Below, piece by piece: positions 17,703-26,802 of a stretch of DNA of 64,000 nucleotides. The stretch covers positions 124,001 through 188,000 of the forward strand of contig NZ_JASHIC010000001.1 of NCBI RefSeq assembly GCF_030056705.1. The letters are read 5' to 3'. The position numbers were made by a program, and so were the translations under genes. Below the pieces are notes generated by a model. That model saw nothing but the letters and a program-made list of their open reading frames with translations. It had not been told where the DNA came from and did not search any database. Every line of letters starts with the position of its first letter. Positions within the stretch are counted from its first letter, which is position 1. This DNA comes from Flectobacillus longus (GTDB lineage: Bacteria > Bacteroidota > Bacteroidia > Cytophagales > Spirosomataceae).

Positions 17703-17800
17703 GTGCAAAGACATAAAGTAACAAAGGCATAACATAGTTGAAATTAAGGGCATTATGCTAATAATATATTTCTTAGTCCGTCAAAAAATCTAATACTTAT

Positions 17801-20371
17801 ATGAAAAACCTCCTTAAATCTCGAAACTACTATTTAAAAGAAATTATTGCTTTCTTATTTTTATTACTGGCAATCTATTTCTTCAGACAACAACAATCTG
17901 ACATTGTGCAGTCCATCACTGTATTAAAAAATGCTGCCCCAAATTACTTCCTCATAGGTCTATTGGTAACTGGTTTCTATATTCTTCTCAATGGTTTAAT
18001 GTATGTATATGCCTTCCGAGCAGTCGATAGTAACATCTCTGTAAAAGATGGTATAAAACTATTTCTTAAACGCAACCTTATCAGTGTATTTTTGCCTGGT
18101 GGAGGCGTTACTTCATTGGCTTTTTTTAACCAAGAAATCGAACGAAAAGGCATTAACAAAACTCGAATTAATTTTGCTTCATATATCTATGCTGTAGTAG
18201 GTATAGCCTCTCTTGCGCTTGTGGCCTTTCCTGTTTTGGTATATCTAGCAATAGCCCGTAGCTCCTCGGCTAGTTCATGGATAGCCTTTGCAGGAATTGT
18301 TTTATTAGTGGCATTATTGGTGTGGGCTACATGGTCTTTTCTGGAAAAAGGATGGATATACAAACAATTAACCAAGGTCAATCCCCAGTTTGAAATGTTG
18401 GCGGAGGAAATCAACGTGGGGAATTTTTCGGTAAAAGAAATACTCTTGGTATTAGTATTTTCGATAGGCATAGAAATCACAGGTATGCTCCACCTTGGTA
18501 TCGCCATGAAAGCCCTTGGCTTGTCTGCAAGCGTCGAAAGTTGCATTGCTGGATATGTGATAGCTACTCTTTTTTATGTTATTTCTCCATTTTTGAGAGG
18601 TTTGGGAGCTGTAGAGGTTTCTATGATTTTATTGATAACATCTTACGGATTCAGTGAAACCCAAGCTATTTCTATCACCATACTTTATCGTGTATTTGAG
18701 TTTTGGACACCTCTTATAGCAGGGATTGGTAGTTTTTTATGCAATCGAGGCAACATACTACTTCGGTTACTTCCAGCCATACTTTTGGCACTGTTAGGCT
18801 TGGTCAATATCGTATCAGTTTTGACACCTCCTCTAGCCGAGCGCCTCAAATTATTGGAAGATTTTATCCCAATCACAACCGTGCATTTATCCAATTTGGC
18901 AGTACTCATGTCAGGTATATCGCTATTGGTATGTGCAGCATTTTTGATAAGAGGATTGCGAAATGCGTGGTTCATAGCACTAGTATTAAGCCTTATTTCT
19001 TTTGTCGGACATTTGACCAAAGCCATTGATTACGAAGAAGCTACCTTAGCGCTATTTACGATAAGTGTTTTAGTGATTACTCGAAAACAATACTATGTTA
19101 AAAGTGACCGAAAACTTCAAAACTTTGGTATCTTATTGGCAAGCTCGGTTTTAGCCATGGTATTGGTTTATGGGGTAATTGGCTTTTATTTTTTGGACAA
19201 AAAAGAATTTGGTATCGACTTTTCTCTGAGTAATTCTATTGAAAATAGTGTAAGAAGCTTTTTTCTACTCGAAACTACGGTTGCTCCTCTAACTCGTTTT
19301 GCTAAAGGTTTTATTCATTCTATCAATTTATTAGGAAGTCTATCATTGGGTTTGCTTATTTATGCTTTTGTCAAACCTTATATTTTTCACTATTCTTCAG
19401 ATGAAGAAGAACAGACGAAAGCGCTTGAGTTATTAGCTAAATATGGACACACAGCCGACGACCATTTCAAAGTAGATGCCGATAAAACGTTCTTTTTTGG
19501 CACTAAAACCGAAGGATTTATCGCCTACAAAATTGCCTCTGGTTTTGCCATTGCTTTGGGCGAGCCTGTATGTGAAAATTCTACAGAAATTATTCGAAAA
19601 TTGATTCATGAATTTGAAGTTTTTTGTAAAAGAAATAGTCTAAAAACTGCTTACTACAAAATAGATGTGAGCAAACTACCTATTTTTGAATCTTTTGGTA
19701 AAAAATCATTACCAATCGGTCAAGAAGCAATTGTGAGTTTACAGACTTTCACGTTGGAAGGAAAAGACAAAAAGTCCTTAAGAAATGCCTTGAATGCTTT
19801 GGAAAAAAAGGGCTTCAAAACTGTGATTCATCAAGCACCTATCAAAGACGGGCTTTTACAAAAACTAAAACATGTTTCAGATGACTGGCTACGTTCTTTA
19901 GACCGAAAAGAAATGGTATTTTCACAAGGCATGTTTAATTGGAATGAATTGAAAAATCAAACAATCATTACTATCGAAAATAGTGATGAAAAAATCGTAT
20001 CTTTCTTGAATATCATTCCCGATTACACTCCCAATGAAGGAACGTATGACTTGGTTAGAAAAACCGAAGATGCGCCTTCTGGCTCGATGGATGCCCTGAT
20101 TATCGCTCTTATCTCCCAGTTAAAGGAACAAGGGTTGAGCGCTCTAAACATGGGCGTAGCTCCTATGTCTGGTATTGACCAGCCTAAGGATTTTCCAGAA
20201 TGGACGGTAAAATTTGCCTACGAAAAACTTCAGCAGTTTCGTCATTATCATGGATTAAGGGATTTCAAAGATAAGTTTAACCCAACTTGGGTCAATAAGT
20301 ATTTGGTCTACGAAAATCACTATGATTTGATTAGTCTTCCTATGGCTTTAGGCAAAGTCATGAAACCGTAA
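17801..20371 (+). CDS. mprF: MprF-type aminoacyl-phosphatidylglycerol synthase/flippase
   Basis: 856 aa. The N-terminal part (about 1-510) has many membrane helices with the flippase-domain pattern (NLISVFLPGGGVTSLAFFNQ, about 91). The cytosolic C-terminal part (about 535-856) is the DUF2156/GNAT-like transferase, with LEGKDKKSLRNALNALEKKG, APSGSMDALI and LNMGVAPMSG. MprF moves an aminoacyl group (often Lys) from tRNA to phosphatidylglycerol and flips the product, lowering surface negative charge and giving resistance to cationic peptides. The upstream acvB supports this. The amino acid used cannot be read from sequence. A dispersed repeat begins at its stop codon. Confidence 0.9.
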   Translation: MKNLLKSRNYYLKEIIAFLFLLLAIYFFRQQQSDIVQSITVLKNAAPNYFLIGLLVTGFYILLNGLMYVYAFRAVDSNISVKDGIKLFLKRNLISVFLPGGGVTSLAFFNQEIERKGINKTRINFASYIYAVVGIASLALVAFPVLVYLAIARSSSASSWIAFAGIVLLVALLVWATWSFLEKGWIYKQLTKVNPQFEMLAEEINVGNFSVKEILLVLVFSIGIEITGMLHLGIAMKALGLSASVESCIAGYVIATLFYVISPFLRGLGAVEVSMILLITSYGFSETQAISITILYRVFEFWTPLIAGIGSFLCNRGNILLRLLPAILLALLGLVNIVSVLTPPLAERLKLLEDFIPITTVHLSNLAVLMSGISLLVCAAFLIRGLRNAWFIALVLSLISFVGHLTKAIDYEEATLALFTISVLVITRKQYYVKSDRKLQNFGILLASSVLAMVLVYGVIGFYFLDKKEFGIDFSLSNSIENSVRSFFLLETTVAPLTRFAKGFIHSINLLGSLSLGLLIYAFVKPYIFHYSSDEEEQTKALELLAKYGHTADDHFKVDADKTFFFGTKTEGFIAYKIASGFAIALGEPVCENSTEIIRKLIHEFEVFCKRNSLKTAYYKIDVSKLPIFESFGKKSLPIGQEAIVSLQTFTLEGKDKKSLRNALNALEKKGFKTVIHQAPIKDGLLQKLKHVSDDWLRSLDRKEMVFSQGMFNWNELKNQTIITIENSDEKIVSFLNIIPDYTPNEGTYDLVRKTEDAPSGSMDALIIALISQLKEQGLSALNMGVAPMSGIDQPKDFPEWTVKFAYEKLQQFRHYHGLRDFKDKFNPTWVNKYLVYENHYDLISLPMALGKVMKP

Positions 20372-20412
20372 GTATGAGTGCTGAATTGTGAGTGATGAGT
20401 TCTGAGTATATT
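20370..20412. repeat. Interspersed repeat, GTGCTGAATTGTGAGT type, copy 2
   Basis: This is the second copy of the repeat at 207-252; it begins TAAGTATGAGTGCTGAATTG, the first codon being the mprF stop. The 408-bp gap 20372-20779 holds this repeat, the inverted repeat at 20508-20590 and AT-rich sequence, with no gene. Confidence 0.7.
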
Positions 20413-20507
20413 TTTGTCCTTGCCTAATAGGTAATAATGGTGAATTAGGACTTTACGAAGGATTTCAACCTATTGCAGATTGGGGGTTTATGATCTCGAA
20501 ATTATCT

Positions 20508-20590
20508 AGTTCGAGACTTGGTCTCGGACTAGCTTTTGCCTCAGTTTAGAAACTGTATAAAAAATAAGTCCAAGACTAAGTCTTAACTAA
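20508..20590. repeat. Inverted repeat, GTCTCGGACTAG family, copy 1
   Basis: The left arm TAGTTCGAGACTTGGTCTCG (continuing GACTAGCTTTT) pairs imperfectly with the right arm AAAATAAGTCCAAGACTAAG (continuing TCTTAACTA). A second copy at 58113-58202 preserves both arms and the middle (TCAGTnTAnAAACTGT). It has no coding potential and may fold as a long hairpin in RNA. Confidence 0.75.
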
Positions 20591-20779
20591 ATAATCTCTC
20601 TTCCTAAATATTTCATTTTTAAATACCTCCTCCTCTCCCATCTTTTTGTGGAAAATTAGCCAATGCCTGTAGCATTTTATCTTATCATGCCTTGGCATTG
20701 AGTATAATTGATTTCATCCAACTTTTTATCGACAAGGTACAAGTAATTGTACTATATTTATGAATAAACCTAGTAACAG

Positions 20780-23700
20780 ATGAAGAAACTTCTTCTTTTA
20801 TTTTTTCCTCTATTTGTACTTTCCTCTTGTAGTGATAACGTGCCTGAAGAACTCAAGGAGGAAATTGCTCAACTGCCCGAAGAACTGGATTACAATATGG
20901 ATGTAAAGCCTATCCTTTCGGATAAGTGCTTTGCTTGTCATGGTCCTGATAAAAAGAAACAAAAGGCTGGTTTGCGATTAGACTTGGTAGAGGCTGCTTA
21001 TGGAGATTTGCCCGAAAACCCTGGTAAAGTAGCCATCGACCCGGGTGACCTCGACGATAGCGAGTTGGTGCGTCGTATCCTGACTGCAAACCCCAAAGAA
21101 ATCATGCCTACACCCGAATCTCACCTTTCTTTGAGTAATAAAGAGAAAGCTATTCTTATCAAATGGGTAAAAGATGGTGCAGAATATAAAGCACATTGGG
21201 CATTTGAAAAACCCGAAAAACCTCGTGTGCCTTCGGTGGATGGTGAAAATTGGATAAAAAATGAAATTGACAATTTTGTTTTAACCAAACTTGAAGCGAA
21301 AAAAATCAAACCACAACCCGAAGCCGATAAAGAAACCTTGCTTCGGAGAGTATATTTAGACCTAACAGGTTTACCCCCAAGTATTGCTGAAATAGATGCC
21401 TTTTTAGCGGATAAATCGCCCAATGCCTATGAAAAAGTAGTTAATAAATTGCTTGGTTCTCAGCATTATGGTGAAAAATTAGCAACCGACTGGATGGACG
21501 TTTCTCGCTTTGCCGACTCACATGGTTATACTGTTGACCGAGTTCGAGATATGAGTCCATATCGAGATTGGGTGATTAAGGCATTTAATCAAAACTTACC
21601 TTATGACCAGTTTATCAAATATCAATTGGCAGGAGATTTGTTGCCCAATGCTACTTTAGACCAAAAAATTGCTACAGGATTTTTACGCAATCACCAACAA
21701 AATATGGAAGGAGGTATTGTTGAAGAAGAATTTCGGGTAGAATACGTCGTAGACAGAACCAATACCCTTGGCACAGCATTTTTGGGCATGACCTTAGAAT
21801 GCTCTAAATGCCACGACCATAAATATGACCCTCTTTCACAGAAAAACTACTATCAATTTTTTAGTTTTTTTAATAATGTAAACGAAGCTGGTCAGATTTC
21901 GTGGGACGATGCCTTGCCTGTGCCAACCTTGCAATTACCCACGGTCAAACAACAAGCTATTGTCAATTTTATCCAAACCAAACTTACTGCAACAGCTCAA
22001 AATAAAGCTTATCCTGCTAAAATCAATACGGAATTTAACCAATGGATTAGTAGCCAACAATACCAAAAAGACTTGGCAACTCAGCCCGATACCGTCGGGT
22101 TACAGGGATATTATACTTTCGATGACGCATTAGTCAACCTACGAAACAAAAAACATCAACCCAAAATGGCACGTGATGTAGGTGGCACCGATAAAGACAA
22201 AGCGACCTATATAGCAGGCAAAAAAGGTAAAGGGCTTTGGATGGAAGGCGACCTTTGGTTTGATACCCAAGGCGTTGGAGCTTTTCACCGCTACGAACCC
22301 TTTACGGTATCTATCTGGGTGAACATTCCGAAGGAACTCAAAGAAGGTGTAATCCTACATCGGGGTGTTTCGGGGCTTTTGTATGGTTTTAGAGGCTATC
22401 ATTTGCAGGTAAAAAACAACAAACTCGAATTTAATTTGGCTCGTACAGCTCCTGATAATGCTATTGTGGTACATACTCAAAACGATATACCCAAAAACCA
22501 ATGGATTCATCTGGCGATTAGTTATGATGGGTCATCGTCGGCAAAAGGAGCAAAAATATATGTTAATGGGCAAGCAGCTCCGCTCGATGTCATCAATGAT
22601 AACCTAACAAGGGATATTGTTTTTTTTGAACATATCTACAAAGTACAACCTACTTTACAAGTGGGTGCTTGGGGAAGAGGTTTAGGATTAAAAAATGGAA
22701 AAGTTGACGAGCTAAAAGTATATAACCGTTTGGTATCGCCTTACGAAATTGCTGTTTTAGCCGAAAAAGCCCATTGGAACAACCTACTAAACAAGCCATA
22801 TACAGCACTCAACGAGGTTGAAAAAAATGCGTTAAAAGGCTATTTCATCTCCGCAAAATCACTAGTTGCAAAACAATGGTTAAAAGAAATAACCAATTAT
22901 CGCAAGGCTCAAAACGATAGTTCCGAAAAAATTCGGGAGTATATGGTCATGAAAGAAATGCCCAAACCTCGACAAGCCTATATTTTGGAAAGAGGCTTGT
23001 ATGATAGTCATGGAGAAAAAGTTTTTCCGAATACCCCTGAAAGCATTTTACCATTTAAAGACAAATTCGCTAAAAATCGCCTTGGTTTGGCCGATTGGTT
23101 AGCAGACGAAGAACATCCCCTTACGGCACGCGTAGCGGTGAATCGCTATTGGCAAATGCTTTTTGGCATAGGTATCGTAAAAACAACTGAAGACTTTGGT
23201 AATCAAGGGGAATTACCTGCTAATAAAGATTTACTCGATTATTTGGCGGTTGATTTTAGAGAAAATCAATGGAATGTAAAAGCCCTTTTACGTAAAATTG
23301 TTCTTTCGGCAACGTATCGACAAAGCTCAAAAGCAAGTAAAGAATTACTGGCACTCGACCCCGACAATCGACTGATGGCAAGAGGTCCATCCAATCGCCT
23401 TACAGCAGAAATGATAAGAGATAACGCACTGGTAGCAAGTGGTTTATTCAAAAATGAAATAGGTGGAAAAAGTATCAAACCTTATCAACCCGAAGGACTT
23501 TGGGCAATTAATGGAGATACATATTTGCCCGACTCGACAAACGATATTTATAAACGAAGCTTGTATATGCTTGTCAAGCGTTCTGTACCACATCCTACTT
23601 TAGCGACGTTCGATGCTACAGCGAGGGCTTCTTGTACCGTAAGACGACAAAAAACGAGCACACCATTGCAGGCATTAACTTTAATGAACGACCCTACTTT

Positions 23701-24001
23701 TATTGAAGCGTGTAAAGTGATGGGACAAAACATGGTAAAAGAAGGCAATACGCCTGCGGCATTAGTGCATGTTTTTAGGAAAATTACGGGTCGTAAACCA
23801 ATTCCAGCAGAATTAACTTTGCTTTTACAACAGCAAAAAGCTTTGTATCAAAAGTTTAAAGCAAACCCGAAAAAGAAAGACAGTTGGCTCAATACAGGAC
23901 TTTATCGAATAGACCGTAGCTTAGACCAAGATTGGATTGCGGCCAATACCATTGTTGCCAATACCATTCTAAACTCCGACGCATCTATTACTAAAAGGTA
24001 A
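20780..24001 (+). CDS. PSD1-type lipoprotein: c-type haem, DUF1549, LamG-like, DUF1553
   Basis: 1073 aa. The signal ends in lipobox LSSC (Cys17). Domain order: a planctomycete cytochrome-C-like domain with CFACH (Cys50, Cys53, His54); DUF1549 (about 150-360) containing a second CSKCH (about 338); a concanavalin/LamG-type sandwich (about 440-680, ending VDELKVYNRLVSPYEIAVL); and DUF1553 (about 745-1040). This architecture is abundant in planctomycetes and some Bacteroidota, nearly always beside DUF1501. The substrate is unknown; oxidation or desulfation of polysaccharides has been suggested for related gene sets, but nothing here proves it. It is first of four collinear genes. Confidence 0.88.
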   Translation: MKKLLLLFFPLFVLSSCSDNVPEELKEEIAQLPEELDYNMDVKPILSDKCFACHGPDKKKQKAGLRLDLVEAAYGDLPENPGKVAIDPGDLDDSELVRRILTANPKEIMPTPESHLSLSNKEKAILIKWVKDGAEYKAHWAFEKPEKPRVPSVDGENWIKNEIDNFVLTKLEAKKIKPQPEADKETLLRRVYLDLTGLPPSIAEIDAFLADKSPNAYEKVVNKLLGSQHYGEKLATDWMDVSRFADSHGYTVDRVRDMSPYRDWVIKAFNQNLPYDQFIKYQLAGDLLPNATLDQKIATGFLRNHQQNMEGGIVEEEFRVEYVVDRTNTLGTAFLGMTLECSKCHDHKYDPLSQKNYYQFFSFFNNVNEAGQISWDDALPVPTLQLPTVKQQAIVNFIQTKLTATAQNKAYPAKINTEFNQWISSQQYQKDLATQPDTVGLQGYYTFDDALVNLRNKKHQPKMARDVGGTDKDKATYIAGKKGKGLWMEGDLWFDTQGVGAFHRYEPFTVSIWVNIPKELKEGVILHRGVSGLLYGFRGYHLQVKNNKLEFNLARTAPDNAIVVHTQNDIPKNQWIHLAISYDGSSSAKGAKIYVNGQAAPLDVINDNLTRDIVFFEHIYKVQPTLQVGAWGRGLGLKNGKVDELKVYNRLVSPYEIAVLAEKAHWNNLLNKPYTALNEVEKNALKGYFISAKSLVAKQWLKEITNYRKAQNDSSEKIREYMVMKEMPKPRQAYILERGLYDSHGEKVFPNTPESILPFKDKFAKNRLGLADWLADEEHPLTARVAVNRYWQMLFGIGIVKTTEDFGNQGELPANKDLLDYLAVDFRENQWNVKALLRKIVLSATYRQSSKASKELLALDPDNRLMARGPSNRLTAEMIRDNALVASGLFKNEIGGKSIKPYQPEGLWAINGDTYLPDSTNDIYKRSLYMLVKRSVPHPTLATFDATARASCTVRRQKTSTPLQALTLMNDPTFIEACKVMGQNMVKEGNTPAALVHVFRKITGRKPIPAELTLLLQQQKALYQKFKANPKKKDSWLNTGLYRIDRSLDQDWIAANTIVANTILNSDASITKR

Positions 24002-24009
24002 TTAGATTG

Positions 24010-24094
24010 CGGATTTGGGATTGCGGATTGCGGAATAAAGTTTATTTATCAATGAAATAAAATCATATATCCGAAATCAAAAATCCCAAATCCG
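24010..24094. repeat. Inverted repeat, GGATTTGGGAT family, copy 2
   Basis: The best copy of the family. The left arm begins CGGATTTGGGATTGCGGATT (24010) and the 25-nt right arm at 24070-24094 complements it with four mismatches across a 35-nt spacer. It lies between the PSD1 and DUF1501 genes and would form a stable hairpin in their mRNA, possibly attenuating or stabilising the transcript. Confidence 0.78.
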
Positions 24095-24140
24095 ATATAA
24101 AAATCACTCATTCACAACTCACCAATTCACAATTAAACAG

Positions 24141-25646
24141 ATGGCACATCAACATGATGAGGAATTTCGCCTACATGGAGGCGAGTTTGATGAACTCAAT
24201 CGGAAGTACGATAGAAGGCGTTTTTTAACTAAAACTTCTTTAGGGCTAGGTGCATTAGCCCTTGGCGGCTTGTGGGCAGGAACTGATATGTTTGCTAGTT
24301 CGACTAAAAAAGTGAGCACAAGCAATATTGAAGAAGACATATTAGCCGCTTTGCCACATATTGCTCCCAAAGCCAAACGAGTGGTGTATTTGTTTATGAG
24401 TGGCGGACCTTCGCAATTTGAGACATTTGACTATAAACCCAAATTATATAATATGCTTGGGCAAGACCTGCCCGATTCGGTAAGAGGAAATCAACGTTTG
24501 ACAGGCATGAGCGCCAGTCAAAGTCGTTTTCCGATAGCTCCTTCTTTGTACAAATTCAATGCGCATGGACAAAGCAAAACTATGATTTCGGAATTGTTGC
24601 CCCATACAGCCAAAGTCGTAGATGAATTGTGCATCGTCAAGTCGATGTACACCGAGCATATCAACCATGACCCAGCTATCACCTTTTTCCAAACAGGACA
24701 CCAATTACCGGGTCGTCCATCTATTGGTTCTTGGGTAAGCTACGGTTTAGGTTCTGATAACCAAAATTTACCTTCATTCATTGTATTGGTTACGAAAAAT
24801 GGCGGTGGACAACCTCTATACTCTCGTCTTTGGGGCAATGGCTTTTTGCCAACTAAACACCAAGGTGTACAATTTAGAAACGGCAAAGATCCCGTTTTAT
24901 ACCTCAATAATCCTGAAAACTATGATGGTGCCGACCGTCGTGAGATGCTCGATTATTTGAACAAACTCAATAGCCTCCAAGCTGATTATTATGGAGACCC
25001 CGAAGTAGATGCAAAATTGGCTCAATATGAAATGGCGTTTCGTATGCAAACGTCCATTCCTGAAGTAATGGATATGAGCGATGAACCAGACGAGGTATTT
25101 GAATTGTATGGGAAAGATTCACGAGAAGCAGGTACTTTTGCAGCTAATTGCCTGATGGCAAGAAAATTACTAGAAAAAGACGTCAAATTTGTACAACTTT
25201 ATCACCAAGATTGGGACCATCACGCTGGTTTGCCTAGTGGTATCCAAAGCCAATGCCAAAAGGTTGATCAAGGTTGTGCTGCACTCGTTACTGACCTCAA
25301 ACGCAGAGGTTTATTAGAAGACACATTGGTTATTTGGGGTGGTGAATTTGGCAGAACAGTGTATTCTCAAGGAAAGCTTTCGCCCGAAAATTATGGGCGC
25401 GACCACCACCCTAGAGCCTTCAGCATGTGGATGGCTGGCGCAGGTGTAAAAGCAGGCATTAGTTATGGCGAAACTGACGATTTTAGTTATAACATCATCA
25501 AAGAACCTGTGCATGTACACGATTTTCAGGCTACTTTGATGCACCTATTAGGGATAGACCACGAAAGATTTACCTTCAAAACCCAAGGACGTAGATATCG
25601 GCTAACTGACCTCAGTGGAAAAGTAGTACAAGGAATTTTGACCTAA
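24141..25646 (+). CDS. DUF1501 family protein with Tat signal
   Basis: 501 aa. A twin-arginine signal (YDRRRFLTKTSLGLGALALG, about 24-43) implies folded export to the periplasm. The DUF1501 body belongs to the alkaline-phosphatase/sulfatase-like superfamily; visible conserved stretches are YLFMSGGPSQFETFDYKP (about 82), MYTEHINHDPA (about 173) and VIWGGEFGRT (about 396). It follows the PSD1 protein, its constant genomic partner, by 139 bp containing an inverted repeat. It probably acts with PSD1 on a common extracytoplasmic substrate; the reaction is unknown. Confidence 0.88.
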   Translation: MAHQHDEEFRLHGGEFDELNRKYDRRRFLTKTSLGLGALALGGLWAGTDMFASSTKKVSTSNIEEDILAALPHIAPKAKRVVYLFMSGGPSQFETFDYKPKLYNMLGQDLPDSVRGNQRLTGMSASQSRFPIAPSLYKFNAHGQSKTMISELLPHTAKVVDELCIVKSMYTEHINHDPAITFFQTGHQLPGRPSIGSWVSYGLGSDNQNLPSFIVLVTKNGGGQPLYSRLWGNGFLPTKHQGVQFRNGKDPVLYLNNPENYDGADRREMLDYLNKLNSLQADYYGDPEVDAKLAQYEMAFRMQTSIPEVMDMSDEPDEVFELYGKDSREAGTFAANCLMARKLLEKDVKFVQLYHQDWDHHAGLPSGIQSQCQKVDQGCAALVTDLKRRGLLEDTLVIWGGEFGRTVYSQGKLSPENYGRDHHPRAFSMWMAGAGVKAGISYGETDDFSYNIIKEPVHVHDFQATLMHLLGIDHERFTFKTQGRRYRLTDLSGKVVQGILT

Positions 25647-25687
25647 ATTACCATCAATACAACTATTAAAGACCCAAACAAATAACT

Positions 25688-26797
25688 ATGAATAATAACA
25701 GACGAAATTTTCTAAAGAACACTGGCCTTATCACCGCTGTTGGTGCTTTGGGCGGACTAAACTATGAAACTATGGCTAATACCAACCCACAAGAATTACT
25801 CATTGGTCACAATGACTTTAAGTACAAAGTTGATAAAGGATGGGCAAAGCTCACCGTCAACCGCACGCCACTATTCAATTGTCATGAAATGGTACAAGAC
25901 CAAAAAGGGCGACTCATCATGGTGGGCGACCATGTGGCAAATAACATTTTGATTTTTGATAAATCTGGAAAATTATTAGATAACTGGACTTTGTCGTTCC
26001 CAGGTGCTCACGGTTTGAGTTTGAGCAAAGAAGGTTCTGAAGACTTTTTGATTATCACTGACTGCGGATGGTATCAAGATCGTTCAGGACAATCGAAAAG
26101 TCAAGCTGGACAAGTTATCAAAACCGACACCAATGGTAGAGTGATGTTTACTATTGGGCACCCCAGAACTATTGGCATTTACAAAGACGACGAGCCCTTT
26201 ATGCCTACTGAAACCGCCGTTGCTCCTAATGGAGACATATATGTTGCAGATGGCTATGGCAGTGACTATATCATTCAATATGATAGTAAAGGTAAATACA
26301 TTCGTCATTTTGGCGGAAAACACAATGCCAATCCAGACCATAATTTGAGCAATGCTCATGGTGTATCTGTAGATTTGCGTGACCCTAAAAACCCTAAACT
26401 TATTTGTACTTCGAGAAATGAAAGCTGTTTCAAGTTTTTTACCCTCGATGGCAAGTTTTTATACAAAGTAGAATTACCGGGGATGTATCCTTGTCGTGCC
26501 GTTATTCACAACGACAACCTATATGCGGGTGTATGTTGGAGCAATGATAAAGAAGGGAAAATAAACTGGGGCGACTCTGGTTTTGTTACAATTCTAGACA
26601 AAAACAACAAAGTCATTAGTAATCCTGGAGGAAATACACCAAACTATCAAAATGGTAAATTACAACCAACTTTAGCGGTATCAAATCCAATTTTTAATCA
26701 CGGCCATGATGTTTGCGTTGATGAAGATGATAGCATTTATGTCTGTCAATGGAACGCCAACCATACCGCGCCAATCAAACTAACTCGAACAGTATAA
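25688..26797 (+). CDS. Exported six-bladed beta-propeller (NHL-like) protein
   Basis: 369 aa. A Tat-like start (NNNRRNFLKNTGLITAVG) precedes a propeller made of NHL-style blades, for example GRLIMVGDHVANNILIFDKS (about 75), TAVAPNGDIYVADGYGSDYI (about 176) and the late VCVDEDDSIYVCQWN. It resembles the peptidyl-glycine monooxygenase-like/NHL group often annotated beside DUF1501 clusters, though no copper-ligand set typical of a monooxygenase can be picked out. It is 41 bp after the DUF1501 gene and 5 bp before the next, so surely one operon. Confidence 0.75.
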   Translation: MNNNRRNFLKNTGLITAVGALGGLNYETMANTNPQELLIGHNDFKYKVDKGWAKLTVNRTPLFNCHEMVQDQKGRLIMVGDHVANNILIFDKSGKLLDNWTLSFPGAHGLSLSKEGSEDFLIITDCGWYQDRSGQSKSQAGQVIKTDTNGRVMFTIGHPRTIGIYKDDEPFMPTETAVAPNGDIYVADGYGSDYIIQYDSKGKYIRHFGGKHNANPDHNLSNAHGVSVDLRDPKNPKLICTSRNESCFKFFTLDGKFLYKVELPGMYPCRAVIHNDNLYAGVCWSNDKEGKINWGDSGFVTILDKNNKVISNPGGNTPNYQNGKLQPTLAVSNPIFNHGHDVCVDEDDSIYVCQWNANHTAPIKLTRTV

Positions 26798-26802
26798 TAC
26801 AA

